In this document: positions 1-10,529 of the stretch, one piece after another
Layout: the number at the start of each line of letters is the position of its first letter
Numbering within the stretch: the stretch's first letter is position 1
NCBI GenBank assembly: GCA_001549895.1
Contig: AP014720.1
Span: 248,001-312,000, forward strand
Length of the DNA: 64,000 bases
Direction of reading: 5' to 3'
Origin: Arthrobacter sp. Hiyo8
GTDB lineage: Bacteria; Actinomycetota; Actinomycetes; Actinomycetales; Micrococcaceae
Notes under the pieces: generated by a model
What the model was told of the DNA's origin: nothing
Databases searched by the model: none
The model's input: only the letters and a program-made list of their open reading frames with translations
Position numbers and translations under genes: made by a program

Positions 1-499
1 AGGTGGCCGTGTACGTCGATCCTCTCCACGCATCCCGCCGGCATGAAGCCCGCCGGACGGTGGCTGAGGTTATTACAAAGGAGAAGCCGCGGATTCTCAT
101 CGCCCATTCGCTGGGCAGTGTCGTGGCCTATGAGACTCTGTGGGCTTGGCCGAACCTTCGTGTTGATCTGCTCCTAACCCTTGGGTCGCCGCTGGCTTTG
201 CCCGGAATTTTTGCCGACCGGCTTGACCCCTTTGAAGCCGGACAGCGTCGCAAGCCGCCGGGGTGATTCGTTGGGTCAACGTGGCCGATGAGGGTGACCT
301 CATTGCCGTACCGAAGGGACTCAGCCAATACTTCGACGGCGTCGACTCCGATGCTGAGGTGACCATTGGGTCCATCGCATTTCATGATGTTGAGGCTTAT
401 TTGAGGTGCTCCGAAGTTGCCAATATTCTTGCCGCATATGACGAGGGGACGCTTGAGCCGGAAAGCATTGGTGGTCGCGATACCAACGCCGGACGGTGA
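1..499 (+). CDS. Alpha/beta-hydrolase-fold protein, 5' partial, one frameshift
   Basis: This is the C-terminal part of a hydrolase whose start lies before the window. The nucleophile elbow A-H-S-L-G-S is encoded near 99-120, followed by V-V-A-Y-E-T-L, and then L-G-S-P as in lipase/esterase folds. The first frame closes near 266. The natural continuation (V-I-R-W-V-N-V-A-D-E-G-D-L) is in the next frame from 263 to the stop at 497-499, and one more G in the G run near 260 joins them. The end overlaps the TTG start of the caspase gene by 47 bases, so the two are probably cotranscribed and translationally coupled. The substrate is unknown. Inference: a partner or effector of the caspase-NACHT protein. 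Confidence 0.65.
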
Positions 500-3400
500 C
501 GATTATGACTCGTTGGAGGATTTTGCCGGACATGTCAACGGGGTAGCAAAGGGCCTATTTTCGCTCGGTTATGAGGTTAACGATCCGGCGGCCACATGGA
601 ATTGGACCGCCGCGGAGATGAACGAAGGATTCCGGGACCTCGTCGATGATGACGACGGAAGCGGAGTGCGAGTCGTACACATCCTCGGGCATGGGGAGCG
701 AAGCCATGGAACGGTGTTTCCCGTAGGCGCTGACGGGCAGACCGACGATGACTGCGACGTTGTGAACTGGCTCAAACTCGTTCAATCCAACAACAGACTG
801 CGTCCTAAGACACTTTTCATTCTGGATACTTGCCACAGTGGAGAAGCAACACGGTCTGAGTGGGGTCTAGATATTCACGCCGAAGACCTGCGTGGCTGGG
901 TCTTGGCTGCGTCGGAACGGGATCGATCAGCATACGATGGTCGGTTGACAAGGGCCGTCGCAAACCAGTTGGCGGCGGTGGCAGGTCAAACAATGGGTCT
1001 CGCACCTGATCTTGAGTTCGTTCCGTGGGAAACATTCCGGGACAAAGTCATACATGAGGTCGAGCGGGGCGCAGGCGACCGGCTCCTTCCCCAGCGAGTG
1101 ACCTCAACACTGCTGAACAGGACCGTGAAGGTGCCGTTCTTTCCTAATCCCGCATATGTAGAGCCAGGCCCCTTCAGCAGGCAAAGAATGAGGCGGCTGA
1201 GGGGCTGGGACCGTTTCTGGATTCCTTCGCAGGCACAGCGATGTCCACAGAAGGCCTCGAAGGCCTCGATCCGAACCATTTCACCGAGCGTGCTCGCGGC
1301 CGAGACGGGCTTGGTCCCGACGGGACCTTCACCGGCAGGCGAAGCCAGCTCGTTGATTTGTCGTCATGGATCAATGACCCTGCTCCGGGAGACAGCGTGC
1401 GAGTTGTCATTGGCAGCCCGGGAGCAGGGAAATCTGCCATCCTCGGCGTTCTAGTATGCGCGGCTCACCCCTTTCTACGAGAAAGGACCAAATCAGTCTG
1501 GTCGCGAGCCGCGGCAACGCCGAACCTCCAACAGAGGATGGCCGGGATTCACGCCCGGGCCAGACCCTTGGCACAGATACTTGACTCCATCGCGCGACAA
1601 CTCCAGCTACCAAATCCTGGCGAGACCTGGACTCCGGAGACGCTCGCAAAGTCGCTGAAAGCGGAGCAGGGGCGTCCACTGATCGTCCTGGATGCCCTGG
1701 ATGAGGCCGACAACGTTCGAGAGACCGTGGGTCTACTCCGCGATCTCGCCAACACCCGAAATTCAGACGGTACTCCAGCATGCCGACTCTTGATTGGAAC
1801 ACGGGCCGGGGAGGGCTGGCCCCTCATTGAGGAGTGGGTAGGTACCCTAGCTGATCGCCAGAAAACCGATCTCGAAGCTGTTCCGTTGGCGATCCTCAAG
1901 GAGGACTTGTCAACCTATTTGGTCTCCGTTCTTGGACCCGGGCGGTTCACCCAACGGATCGCTGAAGGGATGGCCTTAAGACTCACACAAGAACAGGGCA
2001 CACGGCGCGGCTGGGGCGAATTCCTTGTGGCCTCTCTATTCGCTGTAAGTATCCGTCGCAGTGGGTTGCCAAAGAGCGATGATGCGGTCGACGACCTCCT
2101 TGCAAACGCGCCGCGGACTCTCCCGGAGGTCCTAGACTTAGACCTAGCGGTTGGGGACGACGCGATCCTCCCCCGAGCGATCCTGACGTGCCTGTCCTGG
2201 TCAAAGGGATCCGGAACGCCGTTACGATTGCTGCGGCTTCTCACGCGTGAAATCTTTGCGCCCGGTGTGGAAGCCACCGATCACGACTTCAACCGTGCTC
2301 TTGATCAGGTTCGCTTCTATCTGCGGACAAGCACCGACGGCAATGGCGAACTGCTGCGGCGGCCATTTCACCAAGGACTCACAGATTACCTCCGGACCGG
2401 TAGCAAAACGACAGCAAGAGACATCCTTGAAACGCTTCTCGGCGATCTCCCCACCGCCGAGGGACGCCGACTGTGGGGCATTGCCGAACCATATCTAACC
2501 CGTCACGCGCTCGACCACGCGATGGACGCAGACGAAACCCTACGCATCCTCGACGATGCGGACTACGTTTTTCACGCCGACCCCGACAGTTTCGTAGCTG
2601 CGCTCGCCCGACTCGAACATGTGGGCGGTAAAGAGCCCGGCCGAGCCGACCAGCGTAGGCGGGCCATAGCCGCGATTTATCTTCAATCGCTCCACCTCCA
2701 CCGACAGCTCGAACCAAATCGACGACGCCAAATCCTGCAGATTGATCGCGCTCGGTTCGGTGTCCGTGAGGTTCTCGACGGACTTAGTCCAAACCGTGCC
2801 ACCGATACAGTTACGTGGGATGTGGACTGGGCATCAGGAAGCGCAAGCAGCACTCAACTACGGGCGACCATTACTGCTGCCGGAGAGATAGCGGTGGTGG
2901 TGTGCGGCACTCTGCCGGATTGGACGCCCATCGCCGTCACCGGCGGCGCCGACGGCACCGTGCGGCTGTGGAACCTGGCCAATCAAGCCCCGTTAAGTGA
3001 TCCGTTACCCGCACACCCCGGCGGGGTTACAGCGGTGGCATGCGCGACGCTGCCGGACCGGACGCCCATCGCCGTCACCGGCGGCGCCGACGGCGCCGTG
3101 CAGCTGTGGAACCTGGAGCATCAAATCCCGATTGGCGACCGGCTGCCTGCACACCCGGCGGGGTCACAGCGGTGGCATGCGCGACACCGCCGGATCGGAC
3201 AGCCGTCACCGGCGGCGCCGACGGCACCGTGCGGCTGTGGAACCTGATCGATCAAGCCCCATTAAGTGATCCGTTGCCCGCACACCCCGGCGGGGTCACA
3301 GCGGTGGCATGCGCCAGGCTGCCGGATTGGACGCCCGTCGCCGTCACCGGCGGCGCCGACGGCACCGTGCGAATGTGGAACCTGGTCAATCAGGCCCCGT

Positions 3401-4782
3401 TGGGTGATCCGTTGCCCGCGCACCCCGGCGGGGTCACTGCGGTGACGTGCGCGACGCTGCCGGATCGGACGCCCGTCGCCGTCACCGGCGGCGCCGACGG
3501 CACCGTGCGGCTGTGGAACCTGGTCAATCAGGCCCCGTTAGGTGATCCGTTGCCCGCACACCCCGGCGGGGTCACAGCGGTGACGTGCGCGATACTGCCG
3601 GACGGAACGCCCATCGCCGTCACCGGCGGGCGCGACACGATGATGCGGGTCTGGAACTTGGCCGCCCGAGTCCCGAAGGGTAGCTCACGACCAGGTCACA
3701 CTGGCGGAATGACGGCTGCGGCGTCCGCCCCTCTGCGGGATGGGAGAGCCGCTGTCACCGGCGGGCACGACGGGACGATGTTGGTATGGAACTTGGCCGA
3801 TCGACTACCATTGAGCGACCCAAGGCCGGGGCACCCCGGCGGGATGCTCAAAGTGGCATGTGCCACGGTGCGGGATGGAACAACCATGATCGTTACCTTT
3901 GGCCGCGAGGGTATCGTACGTGTGTGGATCCAACCGGTCGTGTCTCGTTGCATGACCCCCTGCCAGGGCCCGGCGGTATGTCGGCCGCAGCATGCGCAGC
4001 ATTGCCGAATCGGACAGCCGTCGCCGTCACCGGCGGCGCCGACGGCACCGTGGGGCTGTGGAACCTGGAGCATCGAATCCCGATTGGCGACCGGCTGCCT
4101 GGACACTCCGGCGGCGTCACAGCGGTGGCATGCGCGACACGTCCGGATTGGACGCCCATCGCCGTCACCGGCGGCGCCGACGGCACCGTGCGAATGTGGA
4201 ACCTGATCGATCAAGCCCCGTTAAGTGATCCGTTGCCGGCACACCCCGGCGGGGTCACAGCGGTGGCATGCGCGACACTGCAAGACGGGACACCCATCGC
4301 CGTCACCGGCGGCGCCGACGGCACCGTGCGGCTCTGGAACCTGATCGATCAAGCCCCGTTAGGTGATCAGTTGCCGGCACACCCGGCGGGGTCACCGCCG
4401 TGGCATGCGCGACACTGCAAGACGGGACACCCATCGCCGTCACCGGGGCGCCGACGGCACCGTGCGGCTCTGGAACCTGGCCGATCAAGCCCCGTTAGGT
4501 GATCCGTTGCCGGCACACCCCGGCGGGGTCACAGCGGTGGCATGCACCGCACTCCCAGACGGGACACCCATCGTCGTCACCGGCGGCCACGACGGTATGG
4601 TCCGTGCACGGAACCTGCGGAAGTTCAGCACGTTCACGGAGCAGCAGTTCCAATTGCCAGATACTCCAAGCAGCATCACGATCGATGACCGAAGTCGGAT
4701 CCTCGTCGGCATGTCAAACGACGTTCTTGTCCTTTCGCCGGGCTGGCAAACACACGGGGAAAGTCGTGGCTCGATTTATTGA
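453..4782 (+). CDS. Caspase-like / NACHT (STAND) NTPase / WD40 protein, frameshifted
   Basis: One polypeptide of about 1,440 residues, reconstructed across five single-base shifts (near 1160, 3170, 3925, 4387 and 4447). Each is repaired by one added G or C. I start it at TTG 453, preceded by GAGGGG. The N-terminal domain is a clan CD caspase-like peptidase: H-I-L-G-H-G (catalytic His) near 675 and D-T-C-H-S-G-E (catalytic Cys) near 825. Then come F-T-G-R, a Walker A loop G-S-P-G-A-G-K-S at 1411-1434, and Walker B L-I-V-L-D-A-L-D-E-A near 1680, as in NACHT/STAND ATPases. About thirteen WD40 blades follow (2890-4620). In this architecture the WD40 part is thought to sense, the NTPase to switch, and the caspase to cut. 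It overlaps the upstream hydrolase. If the shifts are real, the gene is dead. Confidence 0.8.
2890..4625 (+). repeat. WD40 coding repeat array, about 13 near-identical units
   Basis: Units of about 138 bases (46 residues) recur at about 2962, 3100, 3232, 3367, 3505, 3643, 3778, 3917, 4050, 4188, 4326, 4461 and 4600, judged by the codons for V-R-L-W-N-L. Most share long identical stretches, including the codons for A-V-T-G-G-A-D-G-T-V. Units 6 to 8 are the most diverged, and the last has R instead of the blade tryptophan. Thirteen or fourteen blades would make two seven-bladed propellers. Such identity between units suggests recent expansion or gene conversion, and could also collapse or expand during assembly. 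Confidence 0.85.
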
Positions 4783-4831
4783 ACGGCGTCTTCGATACTT
4801 GAGTCGATGAAATCACGGTGCGACCCAGAGT

Positions 4832-5249
4832 TTGACAGTCGACATGAGGCGCGCGCTTATCGCGGCGCACAGAAAATTCAAGGAAACCGATGGCGGCCGC
4901 GTTGAAGACGTGGTTCCGCCTGAGATACCAGCGGACCCCCATCTCATCCTCCTTGACGAAACCGTTGCCGCAGCTTACGAAAAATGGAGGGTCCCTTGCC
5001 TGGCGTTTCATCGCGAATTTGATTCACCCAAAGCTTGAAAGGCCCGAGTCGGGCCAACCAGGGGCCGAGGACGAGTGGGCACGGCTGCGATTCCAAAAGG
5101 ATGAAACTCTCGAACTCACTCGTGCCGAGCTGTTTGAAGCTGAGCGCGAGCTGATCGCCGAAGTCAAGCACAATCTCGGTTTGATCAGAAAGGGAATGCT
5201 CTCAGACGCAAAGCGGCCCCGACCCAAACCGACTCGGAAGCTCGAGTGA
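4832..5249 (+). CDS. Hypothetical protein, frameshifted
   Basis: Two overlapping reading frames look like halves of one small gene. The first (from TTG 4832, M-T-V-D-M-R-R) closes near 5038. The second carries a charged helical tail (R-A-E-L-F-E-A-E-R-E-L-I-A-E-V) and ends at 5249. The switch near 5030 needs one insertion or two deletions, so it fits the window's usual single-deletion pattern less well. I recognise no family. It begins 50 bases after the WD40 gene on the same strand and could belong to that operon. Confidence 0.4.
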
Positions 5250-5262
5250 TCGATCTAACCGT

Positions 5263-5988
5263 CTATGACATGGACCCAAAATCAGTCCTTGATGTCTGTT
5301 TGACACTACCGTCGGTTTCTACGTCGAAACGCCGCAGGATTCCGTGTCCCAGTTCGTCGGCCGCCCGCTCCGCCAGAATTGCGGCGTTGTGTGCACAGAC
5401 TGACTCCCCCAATCCGTCGGCGTAGTAGCCCTTGAGTACGTCGTCCGACACAAACCTTCCTCCCATGGGTTCTTTGATGCGGTCACTCCACCAGCGTTCG
5501 CGGATTCGCTCAAGTGCAACGTCAAATGGCGCCTCAACGTCTATGACCTCAACACCCTCATAGTTGGCGTTAAAAAGGTCGGTGATGTAGACATCTGCTA
5601 GCTGGGGCCAGGAAAGTGTGCCTTCAATTACGACGTTTTCACCCGCAGTTAGGGACATCGAACGAATGATGTCTGCTGTGTACGTGGAAAATTGGTGTAC
5701 CTGGGAACCCAATTCTCTCACTCCAACCGGTCTTCCATCGGGAAGGGTGTGGTCATGCCGATATTTCAGCAAGCCGTGGCGTTCGGCGTCATCGAGCAGG
5801 ATGTCTTTGACGACATCGGGATCAATTCGTCGGAAGCCTTTGAGGTTGAGAGTGTCCAAGGCCGAGGTTTTACCAGCGCCCGGCGGGCCGGCGGTCACGA
5901 CGACCGCCTTGCCGTCCGTTGCTACCTCGCCTTGAAGGCTCCTGTAAATCTTTGCGGCCCGGACTAGAGTATCTTCGTCGAAGTACAC
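5263..5988 (-). CDS. Zeta-type toxin (P-loop kinase)
   Basis: An intact 241-residue P-loop kinase of the zeta toxin family. Known members phosphorylate UDP-N-acetylglucosamine and so poison peptidoglycan synthesis. Visible features are the Walker A loop G-P-P-G-A-G-K-T-S near residue 34, then R-R-I-D-P-D-V-V-K as in zeta toxins, and V-V-I-E-G-T-L as the Walker B-like strand. The start is GTG 5988, two bases after the repaired stop of the upstream helix-turn-helix gene, so the pair forms one operon. The antitoxin is not a recognisable epsilon protein. Confidence 0.82.
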   Translation of the reverse strand: MYFDEDTLVRAAKIYRSLQGEVATDGKAVVVTAGPPGAGKTSALDTLNLKGFRRIDPDVVKDILLDDAERHGLLKYRHDHTLPDGRPVGVRELGSQVHQFSTYTADIIRSMSLTAGENVVIEGTLSWPQLADVYITDLFNANYEGVEVIDVEAPFDVALERIRERWWSDRIKEPMGGRFVSDDVLKGYYADGLGESVCAHNAAILAERAADELGHGILRRFDVETDGSVKQTSRTDFGSMS

Positions 5989-5990
5989 GC

Positions 5991-6504
5991 TTAGTTCGAG
6001 CGGCGCGTGATGCAGGCCCCGCCGGTGGCGTATAAATCGGTGAGGGCCGCATGCACCTCATCTCTGTTATCGGCCAACAGCCGTCCTTATTTGGTCGAAT
6101 TCGCCCTTGGTCAACAGTCCCTGTGCGAACGCCTTGACAACCTGGTCCCAGGTGCCGGGAATTCGTCCTTCGTGGGGATATGGTGCTTGCTCGCCGAAGG
6201 TGTACGTGTATGACATCAATTCCTCCATGAGTCGTTGACGCGATGTGTCGTACGCGAATGCGCGAAGGATTATCTCCTCAGGGTCCTTGTTAACGGTTCC
6301 TCCGCGCCGCTCAATGGCTTTAAGTAACCGATGCACACGCGCCTGGCTGGTGGCTAGGAGGTCAGCGATATCGCGCTGCGGTATGCCGCGCCTGTCGGCG
6401 TTCAAAGCGGCTCTCAACTCATCGATCAGGTCAACCTTCTGCCGCGCTTGGCGCTGCAAGGCTTCCTTGTGTATCGCTTCTAGACTGCTATCCATCGTGA
6501 TCAT
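5991..6504 (-). CDS. Helix-turn-helix antitoxin-like partner of the zeta toxin
   Basis: The start is ATG 6504, chosen because GAGGGGAG lies six bases upstream; a further ATG exists at 6549. The protein has an N-terminal helix (E-A-L-Q-R-Q-A-R-Q-K) and a helix-turn-helix segment I-P-Q-R-D-I-A-D-L-L-A-T-S-Q-A-R-V-H-R. The frame closes at 6067, but a coding-like extension (L-L-A-D-N-R-D-E-V-H-A-A-L) continues in another frame to TAA at 5991-5993. Joining them needs one base removed near 6095, the opposite sign to most breaks here. Inference: it neutralises the zeta toxin and autoregulates the operon. Confidence 0.65.
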
Positions 6505-6682
6505 GTAGTGCTCCCCTCGATATGTCCTCATCGTAGCGTCTTGATTCATCTCGAATCAATTGAGTTATCGCTGTTATTGGGAGGACGCTGGCTATGGCAA
6601 GTGGGGCTTGCCCAGCCCATGCGCTGCAACCGACCGCATCTCAGGCAGGCACCACTCGGGAGGTCTAGCCAACGCGATTGCG

Positions 6683-9378
6683 TTACCTCATCGGCCTGAG
6701 CCCGCTCCTGCTTGCCAGAATTCCGAAGTCCTTCCTACTGTTCGGCCGGTCCAGTTTCTCAACAATGGTTTGCTGTGTCTCGGGGCTCCAGAAGATCTTC
6801 AAATCCTGACGGGCCCGGGTGATAGCGGTGTAGAAGACGCTGTGCGAAAAACTGTCTTCGTTTGCTGCGGTGATGACGATCTTCACAGAGTCGTACTCCA
6901 AGCCTTGCGCTTTATGAATCGCGACTGCATACGCTATCTGGAACGGGACTGTGGTGTTCAATGCCTGGTCATCATCGTCTGTGCTGCCGTGCTCGTAGAC
7001 AGAGAAGCGCACCGTGGAGTCGCCGAGCCACTCCAGGTCAGGCCCGGATACTTCAAACTGGGAGATTGCTCGGTCGAGTTTGATGTCGAATTGTATACGT
7101 CCTGGTTCGTGTTCGATCCCTGTGATTCTGCCCTTCAGGTTGTTGTACATGACCCCACGGAAGCGCTGGCTGTCGTTGAACAGAACGGGATCACCGACTT
7201 TATAGGTCGAAGTGGCCCAGAACACCGGGGGTTTGGGATTGCCGCTTTGGAGGAACAGGTTAACGTTGTTGATCCCGTATAGGCCGTCGTAATTAAGGCA
7301 CAGGATGATCTCGTCTTCCTTCTGCGCCTCGAAGAGTGATTCATCGAGGTTTGCTGCGTAACCCTGGGACGAGATGATCTCGGCGATGTTGTCATCGATC
7401 TTTCTCACAGCATTCCAAAAGTCGACTAGCTGGTCGTTTTTGGTCCGATACGGGGTCGTGAGTTCGAAGACGGATTTCTTCGGCAGGAAACTTGGCGCAA
7501 GCCCAAACCAGTTGCCGAACTGAATGGATTCGATCTGGTAGGCATCGCCAACGAGAACAAGCAAGGAGAAGGAGGTCTGTTTGAGCACACGGAGGAAGTC
7601 GCTGTTGTTGACAGTGCTGCACTCGTCAATGACCAAGACGTCATAGTGCTTCGCCGGCCGGTTCCCCAGGTGTCGCTTGATAGTGCTGAAGTCCGAACCG
7701 TTGACGTTAACCCGCCTTTTCAGGTTGTCCACCGCCGGATTGGTGTGCGCGAGGAACAGTTTTTCTTTGTCGTGGAAGTAGCTGGCGATGTGCCTAATCA
7801 TGGTCGACTTACCGGTTCCAGCTGCGCCATGGACCAGAGCGACCTTCGACATCGAGAAGAGTGTACGCAGAGCCTCTTGCTTCAGCTCGTCGTCAATCCC
7901 CCGCGGCGCCTCCGACAACCACACGTCAACGGCGTTGCCATAACCATCAATGCCTTCTCCCGCCAAACCCTGAAGATGCTTGACGATGTCGCTCGTCTCA
8001 GTCTCATATTCGGTGATGAACACATGTCCGCGGTCTTGGACGAGGCAACGCTGGGGCTTGTGCTTGTAATAGAGACGACTGTTGTACAGGGCGATCAGAC
8101 TAGGGATATCACTGAAGCCTTCGAGTTCATCGAGGGGCTTGTACAGCTTTCCGCCCTGTTCAACCTCTGTCTTGATGCGACGTGCCAGTAGTTCATGCGT
8201 CCTGTCCGAAACATCAATGCTCTCGATGAGGTCAGAGAAGGGTGGGTTGTGCGCAACCAAAGAGGTACAGAACGGCATTGTGTCGAATGGCTTGGCTCGC
8301 CAGGACAGGTGCAGATTCGACAGTCCGGGGCACGTTTCGTAGTCGTATTGCTGTTTCAGCAGTTCATTTTTCATGCGCAGCATGAGGTAGCGGATGACGT
8401 TGTGCCCCGGTGCCTTCTTTGCCAATAGCGTGCGTGCAGAAGACAGGACCCCGAAAACGTACGGCTTTTGCGAGCGACGTGTCGCCTCGGCTCTGAGTCG
8501 CTCGAACGCGGCCTCGGGCATGGTTGCGACATCGAGCAGACCGTTTCCCGTCGCAGTGAGGTACTGCATGAGGTACTGATACTCTGTCTGGCTTGTCGAG
8601 ACCTTCGCGTAATCGCCGAAGAGTCGCCCGAAGTTTTCCAGTTCGCATGGACGTATGGACACTTCCCACTCGGAGATGAGCCTGATCGGCATGACGTGAT
8701 CGAGCACCTCGATCGAATCCTGTTTCAGTGTGAGATGAGCGGCGTACTTATCGGTGATGTCGATGTCCGTGAATGCAATGTACCGCTCGCTCTTGCTTGA
8801 GTAGTCTTTCGCATCTTGGAATGTGACCTCATAGTAGATACGGCTTCTGACAAAGAACGGGCGCGTCTTCAGGATGTAGTAGCGGTCGCGTCGTCCGGGA
8901 GTGGACGATGCCTTATCTGCCTCGATCCGCCCTGCAATCTTCTGGTGGTACTCCCTAAGTGCGGGTCCAGGTCGAGTGGGAACTTGTGGAGGTTCATGAG
9001 CACGGCCATGTCCCATTCATCACGCGCAAGATCACGAAGGCGAACGAGATACTCGTAGTACTTGAGCATCAAGCGTTCAGAGGCGTTTCCGTCCATGGTG
9101 TAGTGCGATGCACTTTGTTGTAGCAGCTTATGAAAACGCTGCAGAAAATGAAGCTTCTTGGGTGCTGAACCGAGGCTGTCGACGGCGGTCTTGATAGCTT
9201 CATAGTCGTAAGTAGCATTTCCGGTGTCCGCATCCCACTTAGCCGCAACGCCTTCAACGAGGTTGCGAAGCTGTCCAAGAAGCTGCTGCGACAGTAGTGG
9301 GCGATTTGGGGTGAGGGCGTCTATGGCCCCGCAAATCGCTTCGTTCGAGCTACGGATTTGTTGGTCGATGGAAGCCAC
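6683..9378 (-). CDS. Superfamily 1 DNA/RNA helicase with long N-terminal domain, one frameshift
   Basis: About 898 residues after joining two frames near 8970, where one added C repairs it. The N-terminal ~370 residues are unrecognised. The helicase core has Walker A H-G-A-A-G-T-G-K-S-T, Walker B V-L-V-I-D-E-C-S, motif III-like V-L-V-G-D-A-Y-Q-I, and C-terminal motifs A-I-H-K-A-Q-G-L-E-Y-D-S-V and Y-T-A-I-T-R-A-R of the RecD/UvrD-like group. The GTG start overlaps the stop of the XRE/ImmA gene (TAGTG at 9378), so translation is coupled. Inference: the motor of a three-gene, probably defensive, operon. Confidence 0.82.
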
Positions 9379-10529
9379 TACCGCCCCTCCTGCGGTCCTC
9401 GACCACCGAACTGAATTGTCCTTGTTGTGGGCACGCGTGAGGCCGCGACTTGGTAAAGCCTGACTGGCAATCCGGATCCCGCCAGGAACTCCTCGTCTTC
9501 TACGCCCGCACTGTTCAGCACTTCTCGGGCGCGGGGCAGCATCGACGGCATTTCAAGGGCCGATGTGCGACCAGGCTCCGCCCGCCGCCACCCGTTCTGT
9601 GACATGCGCACCACGGCATTCCTGTACGAGACATCGTTCATGACCCCTAGCGTCCGTGCACGGTAGAGAAGCGCCGCAAGGCTCACGCCCCAATGTTCTT
9701 TGAGCTCGGCAAGTAGTTTCCAGCTCTTTCCAGCCGTAGAGACCGGGAGTGATCCAGTGATCTGTTCTGCCGGCATAAGGAACTCTGCCGCAAATCTGTT
9801 GGCTTGGTCTTCGGAGATCTTGCTACCTGGTTCCGCGTCCTGATGCATGATCAAGTGGCCTAGCTCGTGGGCCACATCGAACCGTTGGCGGTAGTAATCG
9901 TCCTTGACGGGATTGAGCACGATGATGGGACGTGCTGCAGTGTGCACAGAAAAGGCGTCGATCGCAGCGGCTCCAGGTTCGCAAAATACCACTACGACCC
10001 CCGACCGCTCAGCGAGGCGGACCACGTGTTGAATAGGACCTAGTCCGACGCCGAAGTAGTCGCGGGCAACCTGTGCAGCACCTTCAGGTGTCCCACCTCG
10101 CTCATCTGAATTTACTGGGATGTCGGGGAGGTGCACTTCTGGAAGTTCGACGGCACTATCCAGTAGCCGGATTACTTCGGCGACTAGTCGCCCATACGCC
10201 TCCGCTTCGTCCTGAGCAACCTGAGGAGTCGAGCGAAGGGAGCGAAAATGAGGACGCCCGGTCGTTACAGGGGTATCGCCGGCAAAAAATTGTGGCTCTA
10301 CCCTCAGTGCCAAGGCCAGCTTGGCGACCGTCGCCCGGTTGGGTTGCTTCGCACCGCTTTCCCATCCTGTGACCGACGCAGGAGACATCTCGATGACGGT
10401 TGCTAATTGCGACTTCTTCAAACCTGCCAGTTGGCGCGCCATGGTCAGCCGCTGTCCGTTGAAAAAGGAAGTAGCATCGGCCAGAGAACGTGAAGGGCGT
10501 TCGAGGCTAGGCATCTGCTGCACCAACAC
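9378..10529 (-). CDS. XRE-family regulator fused to ImmA/IrrE metallopeptidase
   Basis: Intact. The N-terminal XRE helix-turn-helix (Q-L-A-G-L-K-K-S-Q-L-A, then S-P-A-S-V-T-G-W-E-S-G) is followed by an ImmA/IrrE zinc peptidase with the motif F-D-V-A-H-E-L-G-H-L near residue 215 and the downstream glutamate in N-R-F-A-A-E-F-L-M-P. Family members cleave phage-type or stress repressors. ATG 10514 is an alternative start within the overlap with the upstream gene (stop 10507). It is the middle gene of a three-gene operon. Inference: its peptidase senses a trigger and derepresses or activates the operon. Confidence 0.88.
   Translation of the reverse strand: MLVQQMPSLERPSRSLADATSFFNGQRLTMARQLAGLKKSQLATVIEMSPASVTGWESGAKQPNRATVAKLALALRVEPQFFAGDTPVTTGRPHFRSLRSTPQVAQDEAEAYGRLVAEVIRLLDSAVELPEVHLPDIPVNSDERGGTPEGAAQVARDYFGVGLGPIQHVVRLAERSGVVVVFCEPGAAAIDAFSVHTAARPIIVLNPVKDDYYRQRFDVAHELGHLIMHQDAEPGSKISEDQANRFAAEFLMPAEQITGSLPVSTAGKSWKLLAELKEHWGVSLAALLYRARTLGVMNDVSYRNAVVRMSQNGWRRAEPGRTSALEMPSMLPRAREVLNSAGVEDEEFLAGSGLPVRLYQVAASRVPTTRTIQFGGRGPQEGR

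Noticed and set aside
2890-4625. Possible CRISPR array or satellite
   Set aside because: Regular 138-base period, but the units encode WD40 blades and have no constant repeat with unrelated spacers.
1-4782. Ancient pseudogene interpretation of the caspase locus
   Set aside because: All five breaks have the same sign and lie in G/C runs, the pattern seen in essential-type genes across the window, so error is more likely than decay.
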